NCBI GenBank assembly: GCA_002077065.1
Contig: NAJO01000012.1
Span: forward strand, 620,001-684,000
Length of the DNA: 64,000 bases
Direction: 5' to 3'
DNA from: Cryoendolithus antarcticus
Lineage: Eukaryota; Ascomycota; Dothideomycetes; Cladosporiales; Cladosporiaceae
This document shows positions 33,515 to 44,127 of the stretch, piece by piece. The notes under the pieces were generated by a model. That model was not told the origin of the DNA. It saw nothing but the letters and a program-made list of their open reading frames with translations, and searched no databases. The position numbers and the translations under genes are program-made. How positions within the stretch are numbered: the first letter of the stretch is position 1; each line of letters begins with the position of its first letter.

Positions 33515-35177
33515 TCAAAGTCCATCCTCCTCTATGATCGACTTGAGCTGCTCATGCTGCTCCACCGTCGCCTCCTCAACAGCAGCGGGCTTCGGAGTGC
33601 GACTACGCCCACGAGAGCTGGCACGCACGGGTGGAGCCAGGCTGCCAGCGCGCGAAGCAGGCTTGACGGAGCCAGCGCGCGAGGATGGCTTGACCGATCC
33701 AGCACGCGATGCAGGCTTGAGCGACCCAGCGCGTGAGGCTGGCTTCGCAACATCGGAAGATGGGAAAGCACTGTCGATGGCATCGGTGACGGCTTCGGTG
33801 CTCTGGACGACTGGCAGTGCGAGAGACGGCTGTAGAGAGGCAGCGCGAGAAGCCTGGCGTGAGGAAGCTTTTACAAATGGTGGATCGACAGCGACAGCGC
33901 CAGCAGTAGGCGCCTCAGTCGTGGTGATAGCAGGCAGCTCACCTCCGCTGGCGGCAGCTGCAGCTTCGTCTTCCTCGTACTCATCGCCAATGATCTCCTT
34001 CACGATGAAGTCCCATTCCTTCTCAGTGACCTTCGTGACACTGAGGCGCGTGGTCTTCAGCACCTCCATGTCGCTCAGCACACCACCCTCAGTCTTCCCA
34101 AACTTCTGGAGCTCCTTGAGAGTGACGGGATTGGACAGCTTCTTGCGGTACTCAACGTGCACCAGACTCCACTGGTTCGCTGCTTTGCGCTTCTCCGGCT
34201 CAACGTAGCCGTAATGATCCTCGTCAAACACACTCTGATCGGCCTCAGCTTCTTTGACGATTTCCATAATTCCTGTGATGCCTGGCTGAAGCTTGCCCTT
34301 GCCCTGCGAAGCGTAGAAGAACGCTAGATCCCCCTTCGACATTGCGCGCATGTTGTTGCGGGCGACCAGGTTACGGACGCCGTCCCACGGCTCAGGCGCA
34401 GTGCGATTCTTGAGGTCGTCGATGGTGAATTTGCTGTTGAAGACGCGTCCTGATCTGAGAGTCTCCTCACGATCAATCTGCTCGGCCTTCAAGAGCCAAT
34501 ATTGCTTGCCGGACGTGGAGGCAGCAGCCTTGCCCTTACCTTTCTTCGCCGCTGGAGCCTTGCGCTTGGTCGTGGACTCAGCGGTCTCGACGAGCTCCTC
34601 CTCGAGCTGATCAGCAGCAGCTCCATCGTCAGTGGCGATCTTGGTGGTCTCGCCACCCTTTGGCCCACTGCGACGCTTGCGTGGCGCCGGCGTGTCGAGC
34701 GCATCGGGAGCTTCTTCAGGCTCTAGAGTCTTGGTCTTGCGTACAGTAGTGGTCTTCTTCGCCGCTGGCTTAGCTGCACTGACCTTCGCAGCAGGCGTCG
34801 TCGATGGGCGACCGCGCTTCTTGGGTGGCTCAGCTTCATCGTCCTGCGTCTTCGCGGGCCTGCCACGCTTCTTCGTGGCAGCGGGCGTTACAGTCGCGGC
34901 TGGGGTTCAGTCAGTCGCGTTCAATAGCGCGTGCGCCAGACGCAGATGAAGGGAGTAGTAGCTCACGTTTTGCAGTAGTCTTTGTAGCGGGTTTCTTAGC
35001 CTTGACAGCGGGAGTGGTCGTCGTCGTCGTTGCCGGTGCTGCGCGACGGGGACGAGCCAGTGCGGCGGTAGTCTCGATCTCCTTGCCTCTGGTCGTTGTC
35101 ACAGTCGCGAGCACCGATGAGCGCGACGCACGTGCAGGTGTTGCAGCTGTCGCCTTCTTTGCCTTGTTCGGCGGCAT
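33515..35177 (-). CDS. AT-hook and EVE-domain nuclear protein (THYN1-like)
   Basis: Exons 35177-34967 and 34899-33515 (67-base intron with a GTGAGC donor) give 531 residues. The N-terminal 180 residues are Lys/Ala/Thr-rich with two AT-hook cores (KKRGRPAK and KKRGRPST) for minor-groove DNA binding. The EVE domain spans about 200-380: QYWLLKAEQIDREE, a WDGVRN-type motif, ARNNMRAMSKGDLAFFYAS, GITGIMEIVKEA and DFIVKEIIGDE. EVE is related to PUA/YTH and binds modified bases; THYN1 is its eukaryotic member. The C-terminal tail carries four imperfect SRAGSxKP repeats. It is likely a chromatin-associated reader; ligand unknown. Confidence 0.88.
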
Positions 35178-35754
35178 GTCTGGACGGTAGTGGGGATGGG
35201 ATTGGATTGCAGACGTGTTGCGAAGGGAAAGTGGACGTGTTGTCAATATACAGTCGCGAAGTTGTCGAAAAGAGTAAGTTAATGTTGTGTCAACAGTGTT
35301 CGAGGACGCGAGAATTGTTGGAAGTGGCGCGCGCCACCAAAACGTGGAAGCGCCCGCTCAATGTGAACGCGACCTCGTGCTGCTTCACATACATGTATCC
35401 CATTCTATGATCCCAAAGGCCTCGGGTCGTTTGAAGGACTCTTTGCTTGATCGTCATGAGGATGCTGCCTTATGCCAATCGTATCAACGCACGGCACACT
35501 CGCCACAGGGAGCCAGAAAGCTGTCACTTGGCGAGCTGGCGCACTAGCAGAACGCGATCAAGTGCCAGGCCACGAACTAATGCCACCCACCGTATCATGT
35601 GTATGACGTGAATAACGTTCAGAATATAGTAGGAGTGAGGATACCTTGGCTCAAGCTAAGCTACATGGACCGCTTCATCAAGTGAAGCATGAAGCTTAGC
35701 GATCACCTAATTCAGGTATGCTTCAGGTCCTAATACACCCTCATTCCTCCACAT
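35178..35754. other. Intergenic, no gene supported
   Basis: Promoter of the EVE gene and 3' flank of the uS5 gene. No structured RNA or tRNA recognised. Confidence 0.5.
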
Positions 35755-36676
35755 CTAGTAGCGCTTGCCCTCACGGAGAACGTCAGCGTACTCATCGAGC
35801 GGCGAGCGGGTAAGCTTGGTCTCCTTCCACAAGTTGGGCGTAAGGAAGCCGTAGGTGTTGCCAATGGCAACGAAGGTAGCCTTGAGGGTGTTCTCGAGGG
35901 TCTTGGTGCTGCCGGAAGAGGCAGTGTAGATGTCCTGCACACCAGCAAGCTGGAGCAGACGCTTGACAGCGGGCGAGGCGACAAGACCAGTACCACGAGG
36001 GGCGGGGATGAGCTATAAGTTGTCAGTCGGCAGTGCGCAAAAGAGGGGAGAAGACACGACACTTACACGAACGGTGACGGAACCGCACTTGCCGCTCTCC
36101 TTGACCGGGATGGAGTGAGGCTCTCCAAGGTTGGTGCCCCAGTAGCCACGACGGATGGGGATGACAGCAAGCTTCGCGATGATGATGGCAGCGCGGATAG
36201 CAGTGGCAACTTCCTTGGAGGTCTTGATGCCGAGTCCGATGTGACCCTCGCTGTCACCGATGACAACGATAGCCTTGAAGCGGGTACGCTGACCGGCACG
36301 AGTCTGCTTCTGCACAGGCTTGATCTGTAGTGATATTGTCAGTGCATTGTCCTGTAGCCGAACGTCTCTGAGTACTGCGCACCTTCATAACCTCATCCTT
36401 GAGCTTGGGCAGGAAGAAGTCGATGATCTGGTACTCCTTGACAGGCAAGCTGTGCAAGTAGATCTCCTCCATGCTCCTGATCTTGCCGGCCTTGACCAGG
36501 CGACCGAGCTTGGTCACTGGCTGCCACTCCTTCTCATCGCTCTTGTTGCCACCACGGCGAGGTCCACGGCGTCCACCACGTCCACGTCCGCGATCTCCAC
36601 CACGCTCACCACCACGATCTCCGCCGCGAGCCTGGAACCCGCCTCCACGGGGTGCGCCTCCGCCACGATCAGCCAT
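35755..36676 (-). CDS. RPS2: 40S ribosomal protein uS5 (S2)
   Basis: Small-subunit protein that helps decoding fidelity and lines the mRNA entry. Three exons, 36676-36383, 36324-36067 and 36012-35755 (introns 58 and 54 bases, all phase 0), give 269 residues. An RGG-rich N terminus, a typical arginine-methylation target, precedes [17 protein letters not shown]. The S5 double-stranded-RNA-binding-like domain contains [24 protein letters not shown] and the C-terminal domain [21 protein letters not shown]. The end GFLTPNLW...[10 protein letters not shown] is characteristic of the eukaryotic protein. Intron richness is usual for fungal ribosomal protein genes. Confidence 0.97.
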
Positions 36677-37513
36677 GTTGATGTTGATGGGGTGGTATTT
36701 TGGGGTTGATAGAAGTAGCTGCGAGGTCCGTCGTGCTACTGGTCGTGCTGTGGATACGGAACAACTCCCAATGTTCTCTGCGCGGCTTTGGAATTTGGAG
36801 TGGCATCGAAGTCTTGGCAGAATGTCCCAAAGTGGTTAGGCGAGCAGAAAGCATTGCGAATGACAGAAGAAGCGGAACATTCGAGAGCACTGCGCATTCG
36901 ACAACGCTAGCATGGACTACGCTGCCTGAACAAATAGATGTAGATGTTGGATGAGATTTCACTCTCGTCGCCATTCTAGGTGAGTATGTATACTTGCGGC
37001 GCGGCATACACTAGCACCTTCGTTCACGGTGGATTACTGAGCGGTCCGCTTATTTTGTCACTCGCGTGGTAGAACAATCTATCAATCTCCTAGTCCTCTG
37101 CTTCAAGTCCCCGTCCTCACTACATTGACACTGGAAGCGTGCCATCAGAGAGGAGCCTACTGACGATCCTAGACCGATCGCGTGGCATACTGCTGTCTTG
37201 AGTAGCGCGACAACGTCATCAAGTGGTCGAGAAGAAGCGCAGACCCGGCCGGACATTGCGATCCCTCCTACCTCCGAAAGTATATATTCACTGTGACAAG
37301 ACGCACAAGCATCTCATGATCGCCGGAGAAGAGTGTCTTAAAGTCCTATACTGCTGCCTTCACAATGAGTGCCCAAGATATCGCATCGTAAGTCAATCTC
37401 GTTGAAATAACAATGGCAGGCTGCCCCCCCACATCCTCCTTCTTCACAATAGCTCATCAAGCACGGTAGCCTGTGGAGGCGACAATTACAGCAGCCCAAG
37501 CGCCCTACTCATT
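36677..37513. other. Divergent intergenic region, uS5 and SDR promoters
   Basis: No coding sequence supported. It carries the uS5 promoter on the left and the SDR promoter on the right. A C-rich run occurs near 37424-37430. Confidence 0.5.
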
Positions 37514-38569
37514 ATGTCTTCCGTTCCTAGCAAGCTCCCGAGCTTCCTCCACAGTCAACTTCTGGTCACGCCCAAACATCCCGAGACTGATTGCAGTGGC
37601 CGCACGATCATTGTCACTGGTACGACTACCACACTAACGTACTGTCAAACTTCTCGGCTCAGCTAACACTCGAGCCAAGGCGCGAACACTGGGCTGGGAA
37701 AGGAAGCTGCCCGCCACATAGTGCGCCTGAACGCTGAGCGTGTCATCATCACAGCCCGCGATGCATCGAAAGGTGCAGCGGCAGTGAAGGACCTTGAGCA
37801 GACTACTGGCCGTAAAGGCGTGATCGAAGTCTGGGATCTGGATCTTGCATCTTACGACAATGTGAAGGCGTTTGCAAAGCGCGTTGCCGGCCTGCCCAGG
37901 CTGGACGCGATCATCGAGAACGCCGGCATCAATACCACCAAGTTCGTCGAGATCGGCGGCAACGAGAGCACAGTCACCGTCAACGTAGTCAGCACCTTCC
38001 TGCTCGCCCTGTTGGTCCTGCCGAAGCTCCAGGAGACCGCGAAGCAATTTAGCATCGTCCCGAACCTCACTATTGTCAGCTCCGAAGTCCACTTCTTTAC
38101 TGCTTTTCCCGAGCGCGAATCACCAAACATCTTCGAAACGCTCAACAATCCAAAGACAGCTCGCATGAGCGATCGCTACAACGTGTCGAAGCTGCTCGAA
38201 GTCTTTGCCTGCCGTCGCATCGCTAGACACCATCCTGTGTCGCGACTCGGCGTCACGATCAATTTCGTCAATCCCGGCTTCTGCCGCTCAGAATTGGCGC
38301 GCGAGATGAACGCAGTCTTGATCAGCGTGATGTACGCGGCTCTGGCGCGCACCACGGAAGTCGGATCGAGGACTCTGGTGCATGCGGGAACTGAGGCAGA
38401 TAAATCTTCGCATGGTCAGTATATGTCCGACTGTAAAGTACAGAAGTGTGCAAAGCTCGTCGAAGGACCGCATGGTAAGGAGCTGGAGGAGAGGGTATGG
38501 CAGGAGCTAAGCGAGAAGTTGGAGGCGATACAGCCGGGTGTGACCAAGGTGTTGGGACCGGCAGTGTAG
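37514..38569 (+). CDS. Short-chain dehydrogenase/reductase
   Basis: Exons 37514-37619 and 37680-38569 (60-base intron with a CTAAC branch) give 331 residues. The cofactor motif TGANTGLGKEAARH spans the splice junction. An arginine follows beta-2 in VIITARD, which favours NADP. The IENAGI motif and catalytic YNVSK (Tyr and Lys) follow, then NPGFCRSELAR. The size and TGANTGLG form place it with retinol-dehydrogenase/WW-domain-oxidoreductase-like fungal SDRs that act on lipophilic or secondary-metabolite carbonyls. Substrate not predictable; no pathway neighbours support a cluster. Confidence 0.9.
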
Positions 38570-39071
38570 ATTCGCTTACGAGGGTCGAGCTGGTCCCAGA
38601 GTCGTAGTAGCGCATAATCCAGAACTCGTACCTCAGTCGTCTGCACCCCATCAACAAGAGATCTCTGGTCCCTCGCAAGGTCGCTTATGGTAGTACACCG
38701 TGACTTGGGCTAGTAAGTGACAGTACTCTTGCGATGAGTTGAGCCCACTTCTGATAGTAGTCTTCCAAGGGCACTGAATCGAGAAGAACTTCAGTTCTCA
38801 TCGCCAGATTGGCTTCGGATCAGCGTGGGTATATTATCAATGGCATTAGGACTGGTAATTTGGTATGGAGATGTATCCACGGCACTCATGGCCGGCTCAT
38901 CGTCGTTGCCGGTATGCCCGTCTAACCCTAAAATAACCACAAATATGTTAGGGTTACGCACTGCAGTCCAACATCAAGCTTCGACTATCATGTATGTATG
39001 CGTGATCCATCTCAAGATCTCTGCTCGGGCAGGCTCGGCATGTAGTGAGAGCAGTGTAACATGCGTGAGAG
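38570..39071. promoter_or_regulatory. Promoter region of Zn2Cys6 regulator with telomere-like inverted repeat
   Basis: Non-coding space between two plus-strand genes. It contains a perfect 9-bp inverted repeat, TAACCCTAA (38923-38931) and TTAGGGTTA (38948-38956), with a 16-base A/T-rich spacer, about 115 bases upstream of the regulator start codon. Zn2Cys6 proteins commonly bind inverted triplet repeats and TTAGGG is a Tbf1/telomere-type motif; a regulatory role is inference. Confidence 0.5.
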
Positions 39072-40766
39072 ATGGCTTCATCGGACGCTCAGCAGCGTCC
39101 CCGCCGCTTCGCTAAGGTTAGTGGTCTCGCACCTGTCAACCCAGGCGCATGTACTGAAGCCGACAGAAGGCCTGTGATGCTTGCCATAAGTCAAAGATCA
39201 AGTGCGTACCTGCGCAGGATGAGGACACGGTCGAATGTTATGACTGCAAACGACGAGGTCTGGAGTGCACAAGGACGAAGGTGGAACGAACGCTTCGAAG
39301 GCGAGGCAGAGGGTGAGTTGAAGGATGCTCTATGAATGACCGCAACGGTTCATTGATGCTGATATTAGTTCAGTCCACGGCAATTACAGCGTACCTCAGA
39401 GACCAATTCGGGACACCGATCAGAGTTACCAATGATGGAGCCTGAGCGTCCTTTGTCGACGCCAATCGGTGAAGCACCATTGCCGGAGCCCGCAGGTGCA
39501 GCAGAGGCTATTCCGGACCAATCGCTCGATCTGACCGAGTACTACTTCGACCGTGTCAATCACGTCTTTCCCATCGTCAACAAAGAACTGCTTCTGAAGG
39601 ACCTATTCAACCGCGCTCTGCAACCGAGTTCCGCGTCGAACGAAGCCCATGATATCGGCACAGACTTCTCGCAAATTGCCAAAGCGGGTTCTATAGCACT
39701 TGCTGGGCACCTAAGTGGGCTGGCAGAATCCACTGACGATTCAGCAGCGCGGTCCGCAAGTGAGCGCAATCGAGCATTCCTCGAATCTACGAAAGCTTCT
39801 ATAGGCGGGCTAGTGGTGGCCACACCATCGATATCGAGTGTGCAAGCGCTGCTGATGCTGTGCGTGAACATGACTATTGCTCCGACGCAACTCGAGCCAG
39901 CCGCAGCACTACTCGCAGTAGCCATTCGACATGCGCACAGCCTGCGACTCCATGTACTGAATCAAGTCCAAGGACTCATCCCACTGGAACGCTTGGCGCA
40001 GATCCGACTATTCTGGTGCTTATACATTCTCGACAAGGACCTAAGCCTGCGGATGCAAAGTCCGCCACTGATTGACGACAGAGATCTGTTCGTGCTTGAG
40101 CCGAGGGAGGTCAGCGACGATCGACTTGGTCTGGTGACTGCACTCGATGGAGTGCTCGCGCTGAATCTTTTCACCGCGCGACAGCGGCTTGCGCGAGTAC
40201 AGAGTCAGATCTGGACTCGCATATGTTCGTTCGCAGCACAGCATGCGCCCGATAGCGAGAGGGCTGCTTCCAGGGCAGAAGTCAACGCCGGGCTGGTGGC
40301 ATGGCGAGAGCGATGGTTCGCCGGCGGCAGAACTGTCATCCGGGAGGATCTCTGGCCCAAATGGGCATCGCTATTCATCGCGAGGTTGCACTTCGCGTAC
40401 TTCTCCAGCTTGCTGGTGGCAGTTCCATCAGAATCATCGACAGATGTTGTCCTGCCACCTTGTGAAGTACTCGAAGCCGCACGCATCACCTTCGTAGCAG
40501 GAAGATTGGTGTGTCACGGCGGCGCGGCATGGCTGGCTGAGTGTCTGGACGTGCACGCCAGCGCGGCACTGGTGCTATTGCAAGCTATTACAGCCAGATC
40601 AGACAAACCGAGCGCCTATCGCGACTTCATGACAGTCGAGGTATGGCTGCAAGTTGCCGAGCAGATCGTAGACCCGACCACATTGGCAGCTTTGTGTTCC
40701 AGGACTCGGGATCTCGCAGAACCCCGGGCGCTAGCTGCTGTTGCACTGGGCTTAGAACGCGGCTGA
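39072..40766 (+). CDS. Zn2Cys6 fungal-specific transcription factor
   Basis: Exons 39072-39116, 39167-39312 and 39374-40766 (introns 50 and 61 bases) give 527 residues. The DNA-binding cluster lies at about residues 18-45: C-DA-C-HKSKIK-C, a ten-residue loop, C-YD-C-KRRGLE-C, followed by a basic TLRRRGRG linker. The fungal_trans middle homology region begins near YYFDRVNHVFPIVNKELL and continues through HAHSLRLH and the RLFWCLYILDKDLSLRMQSPPLIDD signature, which marks this family clearly. It probably regulates nearby or unlinked metabolic genes. The stop codons of this gene and the sirtuin gene are only 14 bases apart, in convergent orientation. Confidence 0.9.
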
Positions 40767-40780
40767 CAATCTCAGTTGCT

Positions 40781-41938
40781 TCATGCCCAGGGAGCGGGCT
40801 GAAAAGTCGCTGGGATGAACGGCATATCCGTCGCGGGTGCAGTCCGTAGCCTCTCGACAAGAGATGGCAGCAAGGCTTCAAGAGGCTGCGCACACCGCAC
40901 GCCATCCTCTCCGTTGGTATCGGGAGCCAAGCCAGCAAGTAGCAGCTCTTCGTTCCGAATACCACCCATGTTGACAAATCCAACCGGCATCGACTGCTCT
41001 TGCGCCCTCCTGATCAGTCGGAATGCAGAGTAGGTCGCGAGAGAAGAGCCTAGTACCAGGATCCTGCTCGCCTCATCGATCGCGACCTCAACAGCGGACT
41101 TTGTCGAATCCGGTATGGACTCGCCAAACATGATGACGTTCGGCTTGAGCACACCAGCGTTTGACTTCGCCGACCAAGCGCCATCGCTGTCAATCTCGAC
41201 ATGCTTGCCCTCAGGCGGCTTCTCGAGACAAGCTGGGCAAGCTGGGTAGCGGAAGGTGTTGTACTCCACGCCTGGAACATCCACATCACCATCTGGATTG
41301 GTCTTCAAGCCCTTCATTCTCCTCTCTTCGGGATGCTCTGTGCTGAGTGCGCCAGACTGTAGCATCTCTGCCAGGAACGCCGCCCAAGTCGGATTCAGTG
41401 CCGCCAAATCATCCTGAAACTTCGCCCTGTCGTACTCTGTCCTGCAGCTGAGACACACTGTGCTTCGTAAATAGCCATGCAACTCTATAGTCGGCAGGGT
41501 AGGGTGTGCCATTGGGTGAAAGGAGTCCACATTCTGCGTGATCACACTCGAGATGATCCCCATGTCCCCGAGCGCAGCAACAGCATGATGACCTGCGTTT
41601 GGATGACTTCGATTCAGAGTCGTCCAACCTAGATAGCTCCGTGCCCAGTACCTCTTTCTCGCCTCATGGCTCGCGCTGAATTCATGGAAGTAGATTGGTC
41701 GGTAGGTTTTGTTCAAGGTGTATGTGCCATTACTTCCGCGATAGTCTGCTAGACCGCTGGCGACACTTATACCCGCTCCGGAGAGGATCGTAGTCTTGCC
41801 ATTGCCTCGTGGTTGTGAGGAAGACCGGGGGTTCAAGAAGTTCTGGAGCGCACTGACGGCGCCCGCTGCGGTGGCGGCCGACGATGGGATGACAGTTGCT
41901 GCTGGTAAAGGCTGAGTGAAGGGTATGCGCATAAGCAT
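40781..41938 (-). CDS. SIR2-family NAD-dependent deacylase (SIRT4-like)
   Basis: Single exon of 385 residues from the ATG at 41938; in-frame extension to 41953 would need a non-ATG start. The N terminus MLMRIPFTQPLPAATVIP is basic/hydrophobic and could target mitochondria. Sirtuin motifs: ILSGAGISVASGLADYRG (NAD loop), TQNVDSFH (usually TQNVDGLH), catalytic His in IELHGYL, zinc-binding CLSC and CPAC pairs, NVIMFGESIP and VLGSSLATYSAF. A roughly 50-residue insertion lies between the Cys pairs. The ADYRG and NVIMFGE forms resemble class II (SIRT4-like) sirtuins, which act as lipoamidases, ADP-ribosyltransferases or deacylases. Confidence 0.9.
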   Translation of the reverse strand: MLMRIPFTQPLPAATVIPSSAATAAGAVSALQNFLNPRSSSQPRGNGKTTILSGAGISVASGLADYRGSNGTYTLNKTYRPIYFHEFSASHEARKRYWARSYLGWTTLNRSHPNAGHHAVAALGDMGIISSVITQNVDSFHPMAHPTLPTIELHGYLRSTVCLSCRTEYDRAKFQDDLAALNPTWAAFLAEMLQSGALSTEHPEERRMKGLKTNPDGDVDVPGVEYNTFRYPACPACLEKPPEGKHVEIDSDGAWSAKSNAGVLKPNVIMFGESIPDSTKSAVEVAIDEASRILVLGSSLATYSAFRLIRRAQEQSMPVGFVNMGGIRNEELLLAGLAPDTNGEDGVRCAQPLEALLPSLVERLRTAPATDMPFIPATFQPAPWA

Positions 41939-42186
41939 ACTCGAAGACCACAAGACAGGGCACGACAGATGCTGTCGTGCTGGAATGACATTCGCGGATG
42001 AAGAGAGATCGCCGACAGATCTACATGAGATCTCATTTCGTCATCGTGCATGACGGATGCTGTACAGAGTGCCGACTCACGCGCGGAGGGTTCACATTGT
42101 CCATGAGAAAATAACAACCCTACCTATGTCGCCTCCCCATCTCATGATATAAACCTTGAACGTACTATGGCAATCCAACAGCCTTC

Positions 42187-43646
42187 CTACGTAATACCAG
42201 CCTCTTCCACACGCCGCCGATTTTCCTTTGCGCGTATTCGCTTTGCCTTCCGATCACGTTTCTTCACATCCTTCTCCTCCTTCTCCATCTCCACCAGCTT
42301 CCTCGCGACCTCATGCTTCGGCAGTTTCTGAACAATCCTCTCCTTTAAACACTTCTCGACGATGGGACAGCTAGAACAAAAGTATACCTCGCGTGTGCTA
42401 CACTGACCCAGTCTCATCAGTGCAGGAACCTCACTGACGTCCCTTTGCTGCCAAGCGGGCGTATAATACGGGGCCGGGTAGCTCCTCATCTTGAGTCCCA
42501 TAGTCAACCAGTCCTTTTCGACAGCAAGATCAATCCCGAGGTACTGCAGCCCGGGCACGGTGCTGAGTGACTGGAATGCACGCGCCGCCTTTCCGCTCTC
42601 GCCGTTTGCGTGACACTGAAAGGATATGCTACTAAAGTATTTCCTCCGACGCTCACCGCAACCGCGCAAGATTCCGATTAGTCTTTCGGCGCTGTTAGCG
42701 TGGAAGTGATTGGTCTTGTAGAAGATTGGCATCGCGTCCGCAACGAACTGCCTATTGACCAACAGAAGTCCGAGCATATCGCTTGGCCTCTCTGTGAAGA
42801 GAGAATACGTGGAGTCGCGCCCTATGTTCACATTGAGCCACGATTCGCGCATTCGTCCGTCAGGAGGACTCGTGGATGGCCGCAGGACCCTCAGACGCTG
42901 ACCTCCCGCCTCGAACCCAAGACCAGACCAGTGGTACTGCAGGACATGCTCAAATATCTGGAGACGGAGCTCGGCCGGAAGATTCTTGATGCGGAAGGTC
43001 TGTCGCTGTGCGGATTTCAGGGCATCACTCAAGTACATTCGCATCGGACCTGCTTCGTACGTCCAGCCTAGTGCGTCACAGCCGCGCTCAGGGCTGTCAG
43101 GAAGGGATCTTAGTGGTAGGTCGAACTGGTAAAGTGCATTTCGTTCTTCGACGAGGGCATCGATCTCACGCATCAAGGTAAACGCCTCGTCAGCAGAGAG
43201 TGGCCCTTCGTTGCACCGTCGCTTCATAATTTCTTCTTTCTCATAGTCCACCGGAGTAAATGTCAAGCGCGCGTGAAATGTAGATGCGAATGGATCCGCA
43301 GCTTCCCAAACTTGCTTCAGATGCATATGACGATAGTACCGGAAGTTCTTCTGGATGTTGGCGATGATCGTTTCTCTGAGGACGCATCCTAATAGTGCCC
43401 GTTGCTAAGGATTGCCGACATGACAATAATTTCTGCCATCTTGAAGGGTGGCTTCGTCGCATCGTCGTCCTTGTATCGTTTCACAACAGCAAGGACGTCC
43501 TCGCGTAGCTTCTCCATTCCGGGATCCTGATCTCTGGCGATCCGTTGCTTGCGCTTCGCTGAGGCAGATTTGAAATTTTGCAGCAGTCCGATGACTACCA
43601 GAATCTCGAAGAGCCAGCCGAGTAGAATTGTGGTGAAAGATGACAT
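42187..43646 (-). pseudogene. F-box-like (2EXR-type) protein gene with one frameshift
   Basis: An N-terminal part from the ATG at 43646 (membrane helix TTILLGWLFEILVVIGLL, then AEIIVMSAILSNG) runs into TAG at 43391-43389. The next frame continues without a gap as GCVLRETIIANIQKNFRYYRHMHLKQVW down to 42187. The paralogue at 44.1-45.6 kb has these two parts in a single frame, so a one-base loss near 43386-43395 best explains the break; no GT-AG intron fits. The body contains IKNLPAELRLQIFEHVLQY, LLLVNRQFVADAMPIFYK and a Lys/Glu-rich C-terminal helix. If the break is a sequencing error this is an intact protein of about 485 residues; a shorter protein starting at 43326 is the other option. Confidence 0.65.
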
Positions 43647-44127
43647 GGAGAGGTGTATGACCGAGTGCTCAAAGACGCGCAAGAGGTTGGACGTGATATG
43701 AGAGAACCATCATGCAGAGGACGGTGCCATAAGTTCAGCAATACAGTTCACCGACCGATCTGCCTGCCAATCGTGCCTGCCTAGAATGTAATTGAACATG
43801 ACACGTCAGTATCGAACATGTTTTGCCATGCTTCGAGCAGACAATAGGTTCCGTGTGCTCGAGTGAGACACGATTGACGCTTACTGTTGCGGAACTATGA
43901 CATCTGTATTTTAGTGCGTCTAATTCATCGCAAGGCTTGAGGTCACGAGATGAGAAACCATTCCATACATGTAAGTTACCTGCGCGGTTTCAAAGATGTG
44001 CAGAACTCCGATCCTGCTATGCACCAATTTGCAATGCTTCTCCAACTACATAATCGCTGATGTGAGATAAGATCCTTACATCAAAGGTACATAAGTCTCG
44101 CTGAAAGCTCTCCACACAACACTCTCA
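43647..44127. other. Intergenic within the F-box-like cluster
   Basis: Promoter side of the 42-43.6 kb gene. Nothing coding seen. Confidence 0.45.

Noticed and set aside
38923..38956. Possibility that TTAGGG motifs mark a chromosome end
   Set aside because: There is one hexamer on each arm only, with genes continuing on both sides, so it is not a telomere.
37514..41938. Secondary-metabolite cluster (SDR plus Zn2Cys6 regulator plus sirtuin)
   Set aside because: No backbone synthase, P450, methyltransferase or transporter lies within reach, and the flanking genes are housekeeping.
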